From Rugalucina vietnamica (taxonomy: Eukaryota > Mollusca > Bivalvia > Lucinida > Lucinidae): a stretch of 64,000 bases of DNA. The notes beneath the pieces are model-generated. The model was not told where the DNA came from, made no database searches, and worked only from the letters and a program-made list of their open reading frames with translations. Made by a program: the position numbers and the translations under genes. Positions 45,010 through 56,360 of the stretch are shown here, piece by piece; positions within the stretch are counted from its first letter, which is position 1; every line of letters starts with the position of its first letter. The stretch spans positions 28,306,956 to 28,370,955 of the forward strand of contig OZ024879.1 of the NCBI GenBank assembly GCA_964017185.1, given 5' to 3'.

Positions 45010-46087
45010 CTGTGGTATGAGAAATACTGTCTACAATATTTTCAGCTAGGTTCAACACAAACCTGACAATTTCAACCGCAGAAGATAACCGTGCTACAAC
45101 TGCTTTGTTGCTTTATTTTGTTCTGTTTTGTCAACTCAGATTTTCTCATATCACAGCCCCTTTGTCTCAATGTATTTCATTCAATCATTTTTTTTCTAAG
45201 AAAACCTGTCTACAGCATTTTCAACCATGTTCTACACAAACCGACCCATTTTCAAACCACAGAATATTACTCTGGTGCAACTACTCTGCGATTTTGTTGA
45301 TATAGCTACATGTAAATGCTTTGTCAGGTTTTCTCAGGAAGCTAATCAAAATTTAACATGTGTACAACTGTTTTATTGTCTTCAATTTTGTTAAAATGAG
45401 TCACATTCTGAGAAAACCTGTCTACATTATTTTCTACCAGGTTCAACACAAACCAAAATCATTTTCAAACCACAGAAGATAACTGTGGTGCAACTGCTCT
45501 GTGCCTTTGTTTTATCGCTATATGCTTTGTCAGCTTTTCTCAGAAAGTGATTGAAAGGTCAGTCTTCAAACCTTGCTTTATCTGTATATGTGTTCAACTG
45601 TTTTATTGTCTTCATTTTTGTTAAAATGAGCCAGATTCTGAGAAAACCTGTCTACAGTATTTTTCTACCAGGTTAAACACAAACTAATCCATTGTTCAAA
45701 CCACAGAAGATTATGTCTGCTCTGTGCCTTTGTTTTATCGCTATATGCTTTGACAGGTTTTCTCAGAAAACAACTTCATTAGTTTCAGTGTTTTCTTAAT
45801 ACTCACACATTCATGTAGTTTGTTATGATAAAAGAGCCACATTGTGAGAAAACATGGCTTCTGTGTTTTCAATCAGATTCAACACAAACCTGGCCGTTTC
45901 AACCACAGAAGAAAACTGTGGTGCGACTGAAGTGTGCCATTGTTTTTGCTATATGACAAGTCAGGTTTTCTCATGATGTGGTTGAAAAATATGCAATTAC
46001 ATGCAAATCATTTAACTTAATCCATAGTCTTAAATCAATCTAAAATTATCTGAGTCATGTTCTGAGAAAACCTGTATTCAACCAGGT
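45010..46087. repeat. Tandem repeat, 180-230 bp, about five units, interrupted by the BEL element
   Basis: GAGAAAACCTGTCTACA, AACCACAGAAGATAACTGTG, GTGCAACTGCTCTGTGCC and TTTGTCAGGTTTTCTC recur; the CAGAAGA word is near 45078, 45259, 45471, 45703 and 45905. The same sequence resumes at 52579-52680, so the array was one block before the retrotransposon inserted. Confidence 0.75.
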
Positions 46088-46542
46088 TGTGGCAAACTTC
46101 ATATAACAATACAATGTTAGTTTCTTACTGTCTATAATCCACATAAATTACAGCACATATAAATGTTATATCATGAATACTTATCAGTATCTTTCAATAT
46201 CTGTTCATTAATTGTAGTAATGTCTGTGTTGTTCCCTCTAATTGTAGTGTTCCAAATGTAGTTTATCACTGTAAATGTCTTTCCTCTAATTGTAGTCTAC
46301 AAATTGTATTAATTGTCTATTTTTCTTATTATAGTTACTCCATGACTTTTTCTGTGTTACTAACGTCAAAGTTACTTCACTACGACGTCAACGTCACGAC
46401 GTTGACGTCAGATGCCTTAATATACTTAATGTTCTTAAAATTAACCAAATGTTCCTAAAATTACTAAATATAAATATAAATATAAATATTTGTAAACTTA
46501 ATAATTAAACTGTTCAATACAGTTTGTGGTATTTCCACAACA
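46088..46542 (-). repeat. 3' LTR of the BEL/Pao element
   Basis: 455 bp. It contains a perfect 26-bp dyad at 46384-46409 (GACGTCAACGTC, AC, GACGTTGACGTC), i.e. CRE-like TGACGTC sites. Several TCTAATTGTAGT words form small internal repeats. Confidence 0.92.
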
Positions 46543-46574
46543 CTCCCAACACAGACAATATTGTTTTTCATATC

Positions 46575-49500
46575 TCAGTTATTGTCATTGTCGGTATTCT
46601 TTACTTGCTGTTGAATGAGTTTCATGGCTCGAACCGCAGCTTGTCTTTGTGGCCGGTTTCTTCCCTCCCGGTCACTGCATCCAGGATCGTTTGTAGTAGA
46701 TGCATCATTCGTACTCTGTTCTTCATCTGAGATCTCGACAGGGTACAACAGATTCAGCGGACGGCCTATTACTCTCCTGGTTGGTAATAGGACCTTTGCC
46801 GAACGCACCTGTTCATCACCACCTTTTATGAGTTCTATGATTTTTCCAAGCTTCCAGCATCCCCGAGGTAGGTCCTCTTTAATGAGTACTATGTGACCAA
46901 CCTTTGCTGAGCATGATGTATGTATTCTCTGGGTTTTTAGTTTATTTTGAGTTCTTTCTCTCAAGCTTAACAAGTAATTGTCTCTCCACACTTGCCAGAA
47001 TCTGTTCAGATGTCTTAATCCTTTTTTCCAAGACTCAATCAGGGTAATGGCAGTGCTCATAGTTGGTGTAAACTCTTCATCACCACTGTCCTCATGAGTG
47101 AAGTTTGGGAAGCCAGTCTTGGGATTAAAGGATACGAAGTGAGCTGGGGTAAGTGCCGTTCCTGAGTTTATGTCTTCTCCTATATATACCAGCGGACGTG
47201 AATTGACGATGGCTTCAGATTCTTTTATCACTGTCAGTAATTGTTCACTGGTCAGACATAGTTTGCCAATTGTCTTGCGTAATGACCTTTTTACTAGCCC
47301 TATTAATCTTTCATAAAATCCCCCCATCCATGGTGCTAATTCCACGATGAATTTCCACCTGATTCTTTCTGTTACTGAATATGATATCACGTCTGGTTCC
47401 ACTAGAATCTGACCCCAAATCTTGTCCATTGTATCTGCCGCGAGTTTGAACTAGGGAGCGTTGTCTGATATTATACTGCGAGGGCTCCCATGTCTAGCAA
47501 CAAATCTTCTCAGGCCTAGTAGAAACTGTTCTGTTGTCATATCTTTCATTAGCTCAAGGTGAATTGCTCTTGTTGATAGACAGGTATACAGACAGATCCA
47601 AACCTTCTGTGGTTCAGGAGATTGTTTTATATACAGTGGGCCAAAATAGTCTATCCCGCAGTGAGCAAAGGGGACAGCTTCATTCACACGTTCACTAGGA
47701 AGTGGTGGCATTGTTGGCATTTTATAAGGACCACCCTCCCAACGTCTACAGATTGTACAATGTTTCAATACCCTTTTGACAGCTCAGCGACCTTGTGGTA
47801 TCCAGAATCTGTGCCTTGCCTGTGCCAATGTCTGTGCTACTCCACAGTGGTTGGATTTTCTATGAATATGATCAATCAACAGTTCTGTTAGCCTGTCTTC
47901 CTTAAATAACAACACAGGGTGTTTGGTTTCATTGTTCATGTTTGAGTGTTCCAGTCTCCCATGACATCTCAGTATTCCCTCCTCGTCAACATAAACACCC
48001 AGCTGTGTCATTAAATTGTTTGGTTTATTTTCTTGTATTGACTTGTATATGCTACTGTAATGTTGCCTTTGAACACATTTTATCCAGAGTTGTTCTGCTT
48101 GTTCTATTTCAGATGTCTGTATTGGACCTTTTGCAGTTTCTTCATGCTTCAGTCTGTTGATGAATCTACAAACTAGTACTGTCACTCTAAGCAGCGTTGT
48201 CAGAGAGGAATATCTACCTATATCCATTCCAAATGGGCCATTGTTGATGTGGGTGATCTCAGCTGTTGGAAGCTCATCTCCTCCTTCCAGTAGTGTCGCC
48301 TCATACATCACAGATGGAGTTTAAGCATCTTGAGTGGTGTTATTTTCACTCCATACTTTCCACTCATGAGTTGGTCCAAGTAGCTGATCTGGTCCATGCC
48401 ACCAGAGATTACTTTCAAGAAGATCACTGATGCTGCTGCCTCTACTTGCTAGATCTGCTGGGTTGTCCTTAGAAGGGATGTCGTGGAAGGCAATGTTGTC
48501 ATGTTTTCTGATTTCTGCTAGCCTATTTTCAACAAATCTGGATGAGTGTTTTCCATTTGCGATCCAGTTCAGAACACACTGGGAGTCAGACCAAAGATGT
48601 TTCTGTTCAAGATCCAATCGTAGATGTTGTGCCACAAACTGGATAGCTCTTGTTCCAATGAGAGCTGCAAGCAGCTCGAGTCGTGGAATACTGACAGGTT
48701 TCTGTGGGGCTAGACGAAGTTTTGAAAACACCAGATCAGTCCTACTTTGGTCACCTTTCCTTTGAAGTAGGTACACCACTGCAGCATACGCATTCTTTGA
48801 AGCATCGCAGAAGCCAAGCAAGTGATGAGAGACCAGATCATTTTTACCCTCTTTCAGTCCAATGTATCTTGGAAATTGGCATGTTTTCAGTTTTTTCAGT
48901 TCGGACTTGATTGTTTCCCATTCAATTTTGTCTTCAGAGGACACGCTTTCATCCCAGTCTAGTTTCTTGATCCATAAGTCTTGTAAGAATAATTTTCCCT
49001 TTAATGTAACAGGACTGAAGATTCCTAGTGGGTCAAATACAGATGCTATCTGTTTCAAAACTTCCCGTTTTGTAAGTGTCTGACCAAGGTTTATACCACT
49101 TATTGATAATTGATCATCATTGATTGTCCATGTCAGTCCTAGCACGTTCATCTGCTCACCTGATGACCTGTCATGTTCATGTATCTCTTCTACTACCGCC
49201 CTATCATTTGATGCCCAGTCCCTTAAATTCATACTAACCTTACTCATTATTTCTTTACTCTCTCTGTAGAACTCGGTGGCCTTTTGTGTTGATGTTGTAC
49301 CAGTTATTACATTATCTACATAGATGTTTTCTCTAATTCTTTCAGCTGTCTCTGATTTATAGGTTTTTAGATGAAAGTCAAGTGTTGCAGCTAGTAAAAA
49401 TGGACTAGAGATGACACAGAAGGGAACCCTGCAGAACCGGAATGTTTGTGTATTGTTTTCAGTACGCAGGATATTTGAATCTTTCAAACAGAAGAATCTC

Positions 49501-52061
49501 GTGACATTTTTGGCATTGTCATTCAGTCCTATTTGAAGAAAAGCTTTTTCAATATCAGCAACCATGGCTACTTTATTCATTCGAAATCGAAGCAGTATTC
49601 CCGTCAAATCTTGTAACATAACAGGGCCACGGTAGAGACATTCATTCAGGCTTTTATTGTCTTGTTTGGTCTTTGCCGATGCATCATAAACAACTCTTAC
49701 CTTGGTTGTTGGTTTGGATAAATTTATCACAGGATGGTGGGGTATGTAGTGTTTCTTGTCATCTGTCGGCTCTGGCTGTACCTTTTCAATGACACCACGA
49801 TCAAGCCGGTCCTGTATAATGCTGTCATATTGGTTCACCATGTCAGGGTTGTTTCTCAGTTTGTGAATGAGTGATTTTAGCCTCCCGAATGCCAGCTCTC
49901 TGTTTTCTGGCAAGCAAGGTATGTCATCTTTCCATGGCCAGCTTACGTGATATCTCCCCGCTTCGTACCTTAATGTTTCATGGAATGTTTTTAGCGCCTC
50001 ATTGTCTTGGAGATCTTCGGGTGAATCATTGATTCCAATTGTCTCAAGGTTCCAGAAGTCTTCGAGACTTGGTTTCATAGGTAAATGTTTGTCTGTATTT
50101 GTGAAAATTTTTGTTTCTCTTTCAATGTCAGTTCCATGTGTTAAGACCAACATACTAGATTCCTGTGTTTTTACTGTATTTTCAGATGTACGTCCTGATA
50201 GTAACCATCCTAGTTTTGATTCTAACAGATACAGGCCTGGTTGAACTTCCACTTTTTTCGAAAGAATTAAATCTAGGTAGTAGTCATTACCAACAAGAAT
50301 GTCAATAGTGGAACTTTCTCTTTGACATGGTAATGTGTCCGCCAAATCAAATTGGTTTAGAAATCTATCACCTTTCTGTAGAGAGGCTGCGTGTATAGGG
50401 CCTCGATATACATCTCCTGTTATACTTGGGACCACGTTTGCATGTATTTGTAGAGAATGTCCATTTCTTAGAGTAATGTTCACTTTTGTAGATGGAGACT
50501 TGATCTTTTGTGTCACAAGAGTTATTTCACTTGGTTCCCCCATTTTTAGACCTAGTGCTTTAGCCAGGCTCTCAGTTATGTACGTTCTCTGACTTCCTGT
50601 GTCTAAAAGCAGGCGTATAGTTTGATGCACATTTTTCATAGGATTGCTTACCCTGGTCTTTGCTGTCTGCATCAAAACCGATTCTCCAGATGACAGTAGA
50701 ACATTTTCTGTAACATCTTGCTCTTCGTCGTGGAGAACTTCCTCAACCAAATTGGCACTCTCTTTCATGAATTCTCTGGTTGGACTAAATTCTTGTGGGC
50801 ACAGGCTCCTATGATGGTTGTTTGTCTTATGGCAGTAGTAACAGGCTTTTGTCAATGTACAGTCATTGGTTTTATGTCCTTGTTTGAGGCAAATATAGCA
50901 GCTACCTTTGATTCTCTGTTTCCTTGCTTCAACAGTTGGATAATTTTGGCACTCATCATTCCAGTGTTTACCCTTGCAATATCGACAAGCTATTGATGGT
51001 TTACGTCTATCAAACTGACGAGATTGGATCCTTGGAGCTGCCATTAATGCCTCTGTAGAAAATCTGAGTGGTGATGGTGTTGTATACCCACTCGCTGAAT
51101 TTCCGTTTCCGATATGTTCTTCAGCCTTTTCCCTTGCAGAGATGTAGTCATTAAAAAGTTCTCTTAACTTGCTCACAGTCCACATCACTTTTGCACCTTT
51201 CTGTATCTCTAACTGAACAAGGACTTCTTTTGGAATTTTTGAAGTAATGATAGATATAAATACCTCTTGATTTATATTCTGTTTCAGGGCTTCCAGACTT
51301 CTTAAATGTTTCTCAGCCTCATCATAAAGCATTCTCAGTCCTTTGGAAGTGTTATTTGCTGGTGGAACATTTATCAACTCCGTGTAATGACAGTTTATCA
51401 CACTTTGTTTATCTCCAAACCGGTCTTTCAGTAAGTTGACTGCAACTGAGTAATTTTCGTTTGAAAGCAGAATTCCCGATACCGCATCCTTTGCTTTTCC
51501 TGTCAGTTTGCTGTTAAGGTAGTGCAATTTCTCTATGTCTGACAAGGTAGGATTTTGATGTATAGTAGCCTCAAATGTGTCCCAAAACTCTGTCCATCTC
51601 AACTTGTCTCCATTAAATATAGGAATGTCTAGTTTGGGAAGTTTTATTGAAGCATGTTGTTGACTTATCTTCAATTGTTGCATGTGACTTTGTATTTGGC
51701 TCATTTCAGTATAAGCTTCAGCTCCTGCAGATAAGGAATGTGTCATTGTGGAGAGGTCTTCCAAAGATTTATGAAAGTTTTCTAATTCACCACGACATCC
51801 ATATGCTAACTCCATTAGGTCGCTATCTTCACTCATTAACTGCTCGAGTTCATCTGGCTTTTCTTTTGAAATTCTTTCGTCTATACAATCAAGCTTGTCA
51901 ACCCATTCATTCAGTCTTTTAATGCAGGTTTCCACTTTATTAGAAAGAACTTTAACGTCAAGCTCCCTCACATCTGCATCTAGTAGTCCTTTACCAGTAG
52001 CAATCTCTTTGTCAAGTAGGTTTCTGTATAGAGTTCTATTTCTCTTTAAGTACAAAGACAT
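46575..52061 (-). pseudogene. BEL/Pao gag-pol polyprotein with three in-frame stops
   Basis: The ATG at 52061 (MSLYLKRNRT) is preferred over one at 52127, which lies within the LTR. Order: helical gag (DUF1759 type), three zinc knuckles from about residue 358 (CRYCKGKHWNDEC first), retropepsin LLLDTGSQ with the Asp near residue 487, reverse transcriptase (VVYDASAK, VADIEKAFLQIGL, YVDN near 915), RNase H (FCDASKNAYAA), integrase zinc region (HRKSNHCG, CTICRRW), integrase core (GIDYFGPL, SDNAP, then GGFYERLIG) and the C-terminal DUF5641-type region. The whole is a single frame interrupted by stops at 48321-48323, 47784-47786 and 47451-47453, with no frameshift. The gag-to-RNase H part alone is 1,246 residues. 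YVDN in place of YVDD is common in this superfamily. Function is lost at least for integrase. Confidence 0.92.
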
Positions 52062-52119
52062 CTTGGAATTTATTCTCTTGTCCCTGGTGATGATATGTAA
52101 AGGGTTCCGGCGCCAATTA

Positions 52120-52578
52120 TGTGGCAAACTTCATATAACAATACAATGTTAGTTTCTTACTGTCTATAATCCACATAAATTACAGCACATATAAATGTTA
52201 TATCATGAATACTTATCAGTATCTTTCAATATCTGTTCATTAATTGTAGTAATGTCTGTGTTGTTCCCTCTAATTGTAGTGTTCCAAATGTAGTTTATCA
52301 CTATAAATGTCTTTCCTCTAATTGTAGTCTACAAATTGTATTAATTGTCTATTTTTCTTATTATAGTTACTCCATGACTTTTTCTGTGTTACTAACGTCA
52401 AAGTTACTTCACTACGACTTCAACGTCACGACGTTGACGTCAGATGCCTTAATATACTTAATGTTCTTAAAACTAACCAAATGTTCCTAAAATTACTTGT
52501 AAAATGAAAATAGTTATATAAATATTTGTAAACTTAATAATTAAACTGTTCAATACAATTTGTGGTATTTCCACAACA
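52120..52578 (-). repeat. 5' LTR of the BEL/Pao element
   Basis: 459 bp, nearly identical to the left LTR. The GACGTC dyad carries one mismatch here (CGACTTCAACG). It would contain the promoter on the minus strand. Confidence 0.92.
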
Positions 52579-52700
52579 CAGGTCCAACACGAAGCTTGGC
52601 TGTTGAGCCGCAGAAGATTACTGTACAACTGATATGTGCCTTTGTTGTTGCCAAGTTAGGTTTTCTCTGGACATGACTCAAATGCATTCAATTAATATGC
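52579..52700. repeat. Continuation of the 45.0-46.1 kb tandem array
   Basis: CAGGTCCAACACGAAGC, GCCGCAGAAGATTACTGTAC and TTAGGTTTTCTCTGG continue the array across the retrotransposon. Confidence 0.6.
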
Positions 52701-53150
52701 AAATCATTCACTTAATTACATGTCAATCTTTTTTTTCCCAAAACCATCTGTAAATATTTTCAATCATTTTTCTGAAATCAGGGTGCTATAATCAGGGTTG
52801 TGGGTATTTGGTGTGCCAAAATCATTCCAAACTTTGCCATAATTTCAAACTGAGATTTTATATTTGTTGTAATTTTTGATAACTGATTCTCTATACATTT
52901 TGATAGCTGATTTTTTTTTTTGGTATAACAATAATTTATTAGTCAAGGTTGCAGTGAATATTAAACCAATGCTAACCTTTCTTCCAAAAGTTCTCTCGAG
53001 GTGTTTTCCAGTGACAACAACTTGACTGAAAAGGCGAAGAAATTGTCTCCAGTATGAACAACATGCAATTTGTCCTAGTTGGCTCAATTTCTAACTGTTT
53101 CCTAGCGCAATAAGATCATGACTGGAAGAGTTTACGCATGCATTATGGAA

Positions 53151-53782
53151 ATGGTACAAGTAGGCAATGATCAGGAAAAGGCGCAAGCAGAAAAAAGCTC
53201 CCCCTCCAAAAACCGAGGTGGGAAAAAACTAAAGTGACAAATAGGCACTTATACTTAGAAAACATATTGTAAGCCGAGTGAGCAGCTATTTCCCAATAGG
53301 GCTTAAACCGATTTTACAGGATTTCGTTGCAGAGTCAATAAGTATTAAATAAAGCTCAGAAACCTAGAATACTTGTGAAAGACATAGTAACATAATAAGA
53401 GGATACAAAACAATAGAAGTAAGTAAGATGTTAAGCAATGAGAGAAAGAAGAAAAAACAAAACATGGTACAAGTAGGCAATGATCAGGAAAAGGCGCAAG
53501 CAGAAAAAAGCTCCCCCTCCAAAAACCGAGGTGGGAAAAAACTAAAGTGACAAATAGGCACTTATACTTAGAAAACATATTGCAAGCCGAGTGAGCAGCT
53601 ATTTCCCAATAGGGCTTAAACCGATTTTACAGGATTTCGTTGCAGAGTCAATAAGTATTAAATAAAGCTCAGAAACCTAGAATAGAATACTTGTGAAAGA
53701 CATAGTAACATGATAACAGGATACAAAACAATAGAAGTAAGTAAGGTGTTAAGCAATGAGAGAAAGAAGAAAAAACAAAACA
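53151..53782 (-). mobile_element. YLDD-element 3' end, duplicated in tandem (313-bp period)
   Basis: ATGGTACAAGTAGGCAATGA lies at 53151 and 53464, and the two 313-bp units are nearly identical, apart from a 5-bp repeat difference (AGAAT) and single changes. Each unit holds the 3' end (AAAACCGAGGTGGGAAAA, GGCTTAAACCGATTTTACAG) plus 130 bp of unrelated flank, so the duplication happened after insertion. Confidence 0.75.
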
Positions 53783-53785
53783 TAC

Positions 53786-54030
53786 GGTTCTGTCGTCCTT
53801 GGTTCTTGTTCTTCGTTATCTGACAAGCAAATTACGTCGTTGTTGGAAGGACAAGGGCTTCCTAGAGGTGAATAACTAGGTGACCGCGGGCTAGGCGCAG
53901 AGTCTTCTTCTTCTTCTTCCAAAGCCTTGTCCAACCTCTGGACGAGATCCAACGTATGCTGCTGTTTTTGGAGTCGTTCAGACACCTTAGCCAGCTCATG
54001 TCTAACAACGATCACTGATGCGTAGTCCAT
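53786..54030 (-). CDS. Small coiled-coil protein exon with SUMO-interaction-like motif
   Basis: The first exon starts with ATG at 54030 and ends at a donor (CC|GTATGT, plus-strand 53780-53785), 82 codons. It has a predicted helix rich in heptad hydrophobics (HELAKVSERLQKQQHTLDLV), an acidic run (EEEEED), a Ser/Pro-rich part (SPRSPSYSPLGSPCPS) and DVICLSDNEEQEP, which fits the SUMO-interaction consensus (hydrophobic core followed by Ser/acidic residues). A TATA-like TATATATA is at 54119-54126, about 90 bp upstream of the ATG. Reading past the donor enters the retroelement repeat, which argues that the exon is spliced there; the next exon was not found. Function unknown. Confidence 0.4.
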
Positions 54031-54116
54031 TTTATTATTATTATTTTTTCAATATAATGTTAAATTTATTGAAGTTCAAAGCAAAACTTCTGATTGTCGG
54101 AGTTGGGAGATCCTTT

Positions 54117-54127
54117 GGTATATATAC
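54117..54127 (-). promoter_or_regulatory. Possible TATA box for the 53786-54030 exon
   Basis: CGTATATATACC on the minus strand, about 90 bp before the ATG. Position fits a short 5' leader; no other promoter element was recognised. Confidence 0.25.
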
Positions 54128-54537
54128 GTTTCAGTTAAAGGATGTGGGAAAAAAAGATTCCCTTGGAGGTAGGACGCTGATGTAAACATCATTTACTGGC
54201 AACACGTAGCAGGATGTTCTGATTTCTTTGCAAAACAAAATGTCATGGTGACGAAAGTCAGAAATATTCCCCCGGATTTCACTGAAAACGGAAGGCGAGA
54301 ACAAGATACCCCATTGTCTCGGGGTGTCATAATCTGCCACCTTTCGTCCTATTGGTCGCTATCAATTGCTTGTCATAACCTGGATATCATTTTTCTTCCC
54401 ATTCATATAAAACTATGACAAAAAGGTAGATTTAAGATTATTATCAGGAATAGTAATTTTGACCTTAAATTTAAGTAAAAAAATCAATCTATTCAATGCG
54501 TGGTGAAAACGACATCGTGTGACAAAACCCGACTCCC

Positions 54538-54768
54538 ATGATTCAGGATGGGACAAAATTAACACTAACCAATCGAGTGTTTCTAACAACTGTATACCAA
54601 AAAGGGGAAACGAAGTTGCGTTTGAAACAACAAGAAACCATGTTTACCATTCAAAATGACGATGTAACAACAACCATGTCAGTTAAAAATTGGCTGAACT
54701 TTGAAAAGTTCCTACCCGAGATGCGTCGTAAACGTAAAACAGTTCCGCCTAACCAAATTGCTTTTTAA
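54538..54768 (+). CDS. Small hypothetical ORF, 76 aa, possibly PC4-like
   Basis: ATG at 54538, stop at 54766. The peptide has strand-like RVFLTTVYQKGETKLRLKQ, then MSVKNWLNFEKFLPEMRRKR. A beta-rich part with GE followed by a basic turn and a W-containing helix recalls the PC4/p15 single-strand-binding fold, but key PC4 residues are not clear and the match is weak. It is divergent from the 53786-54030 exon, with about 500 bp between the two ATGs. It may be chance. Confidence 0.25.
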   Translation: MIQDGTKLTLTNRVFLTTVYQKGETKLRLKQQETMFTIQNDDVTTTMSVKNWLNFEKFLPEMRRKRKTVPPNQIAF

Positions 54769-54819
54769 CACGTATAAAAAATGACTGCATCCTGCTTCCT
54801 TAAAGTCATAGCCTGTCAG

Positions 54820-54850
54820 GGGTGGTGGTGGTGGTGGTGGGGGGGGGGTG
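54820..54850 (+). repeat. (GGT)n / G-run
   Basis: GGTGGTGGTGGTGGTGGTGG followed by ten G. It could form a G-quadruplex on the plus strand; no gene context. Confidence 0.6.
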
Positions 54851-54859
54851 ATATTGATG

Positions 54860-55820
54860 CTTAACGTTTCAGTCAACAGCAATGATCATGTCGGGACGTT
54901 GCCACCATTTAATGGTAAGTTTACTCAACATTAGGGTGTCTTGAAAGGTAAAAGGTGCTCATAAGTATAACCACCGAACTAATCCAACAAGGCTTTACAA
55001 GTATGGATGGTTTGGCTAAACCACTTTTCCTGTCCAACTTTGAACCGAGATGTCAAAATCTAGGGCCCATGACGCAAATATCATTGTTCGAGAGGAGGGA
55101 AAAGACATTCTCCGCATTCTTGGCGCGCGAAAAAAAAATGTAGGTCGGAGGAGGGTGAAGGACAGAGGATGGAAAAGGTCAGATCAAGAGTACACATTAC
55201 CCTTCTCACCGGTTCTGGCGGGGAAAAAAATCTGGGTCAGAGGAGGGTAGGGAGGAGGGAAAGAGGGTAAACTGCTCAGAGGGTAACTTACTCCACCCCC
55301 TATCATACTACTGATAGCAGCTTAGCAAGCCAGGTGTTCAAGCATCGTCAAAAAGATGAAATTTACATTCCTGTCTGTACATCATCACCTTATATACCTC
55401 TGCCTACAGTAAGATGGAATTGACAGATGTTGATTTCTTATTGAAAAAAAATCTTTGGTTGTTTGAAAATAATGAAACAGACCAAGGTCATTGTTTGACA
55501 GCGTTTGGCTATTTCATTTTTTCTATATTTAAATTGCACCTGGATGAGTGTTGTGGACTGTCAATTTCTGGTCTGATTTTGAGAATGTCTCAACCGTTTG
55601 AATAAGCTGGTATTTGCGCGATTGTAAGCTTCAATTCAGACCAACAAAATATATTGTAACAGGCATCTAAATATTTATGGCTCGGCCGTGACTTGAACAG
55701 GTTTGGGACATGTCTAAAACGAGCTATGATAGCTGAACGAGTTATAAGGAGAACAGTGTTCTGATTTGCTTTGGTGTTTTGCAGACTTGTATAACTGGAC
55801 CCCAACACATTTTTTCATGT
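54860..55820. other. No supported gene
   Basis: Short frames at 54955-55250 and 55414-55605 have no recognisable motif. A purine-rich segment with GAGGAGGGA and GGGTCAGAGGAGGGT words lies at 55090-55280. Confidence 0.4.
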
Positions 55821-55828
55821 TTTGTCCT

Positions 55829-55899
55829 CAAACAAAGATTGTGGGTACTCGTAAGAACCACCTCAGCGAGTTAAGTGAGGCGAACACAATCTATGTTTT
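55829..55899. mobile_element. Short foldback element, copy 3, decayed
   Basis: AAAGATTGTGGGTACTCG on the left and CACAATCTATGTTTTA on the right match copies 1 and 2, but the central arm has lost pairing. The right flank (GCAAAAATAAGAAAAAGATA, CCCCAGTTTTACC) extends the match to about 55975. Confidence 0.65.
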
Positions 55900-56360
55900 A
55901 CAGCAAAAATAAGAAAAAGATAGGTATGCCTCTGTACGCCCCAGTTTTACCAAATAAAAGAGGGGTTTATTAACCAGAGACTTATATAAATTACAATGTC
56001 GATATTCAATAACAGTTTCTGTTCTCTGTAGATTAAACATATTTCATTGCATGAATAAACATTAGGATTGGACACAGGTTATTGCAACATTAGATGGCCA
56101 TCTCTGTTATATATATCTGGTTTAACACACCGTTCATCCCAATATAAATATAAGTACATGTATATCGCGGGGGTTACTCAAGGTAAGAAATCATGCATCT
56201 ATGGCCTTGAAATAGTTCCTAAATGCATTTATGCAGAGTAGATGTGAAGTTATCTATCTTGAAAATAGTACAGCATCACACCAAATGTGTCTACTATAGA
56301 TACTAGTGATTTTGATTCGTAAATCAATATTTTTTCGACTACATTTTGATTCTAATTAGG

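Larger units (their letters stand above)
46088..52578 (-). mobile_element. BEL/Pao LTR retrotransposon, complete, with 5-bp target duplication
   Basis: The LTRs at 46088-46542 and 52120-52578 share TG...CA ends on the coding strand (TGTTGTGG...GCCACA). They differ by a few substitutions and one short replaced segment, so the insertion is fairly young. CAGGT flanks both sides (46083-46087, 52579-52583). Coding is on the minus strand, so the right LTR is 5'. A primer-binding site TGGCGCCGGAACCC (52102-52115) lies 4 nt inside it. A short purine run (GGGAG) precedes the 3' LTR. One long frame carries gag-pol. Confidence 0.93.

Noticed and set aside
46615..51922. Many plus-strand frames inside the BEL element
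   Set aside because: Antisense shadows of the gag-pol frame, which has clear domains on the minus strand.
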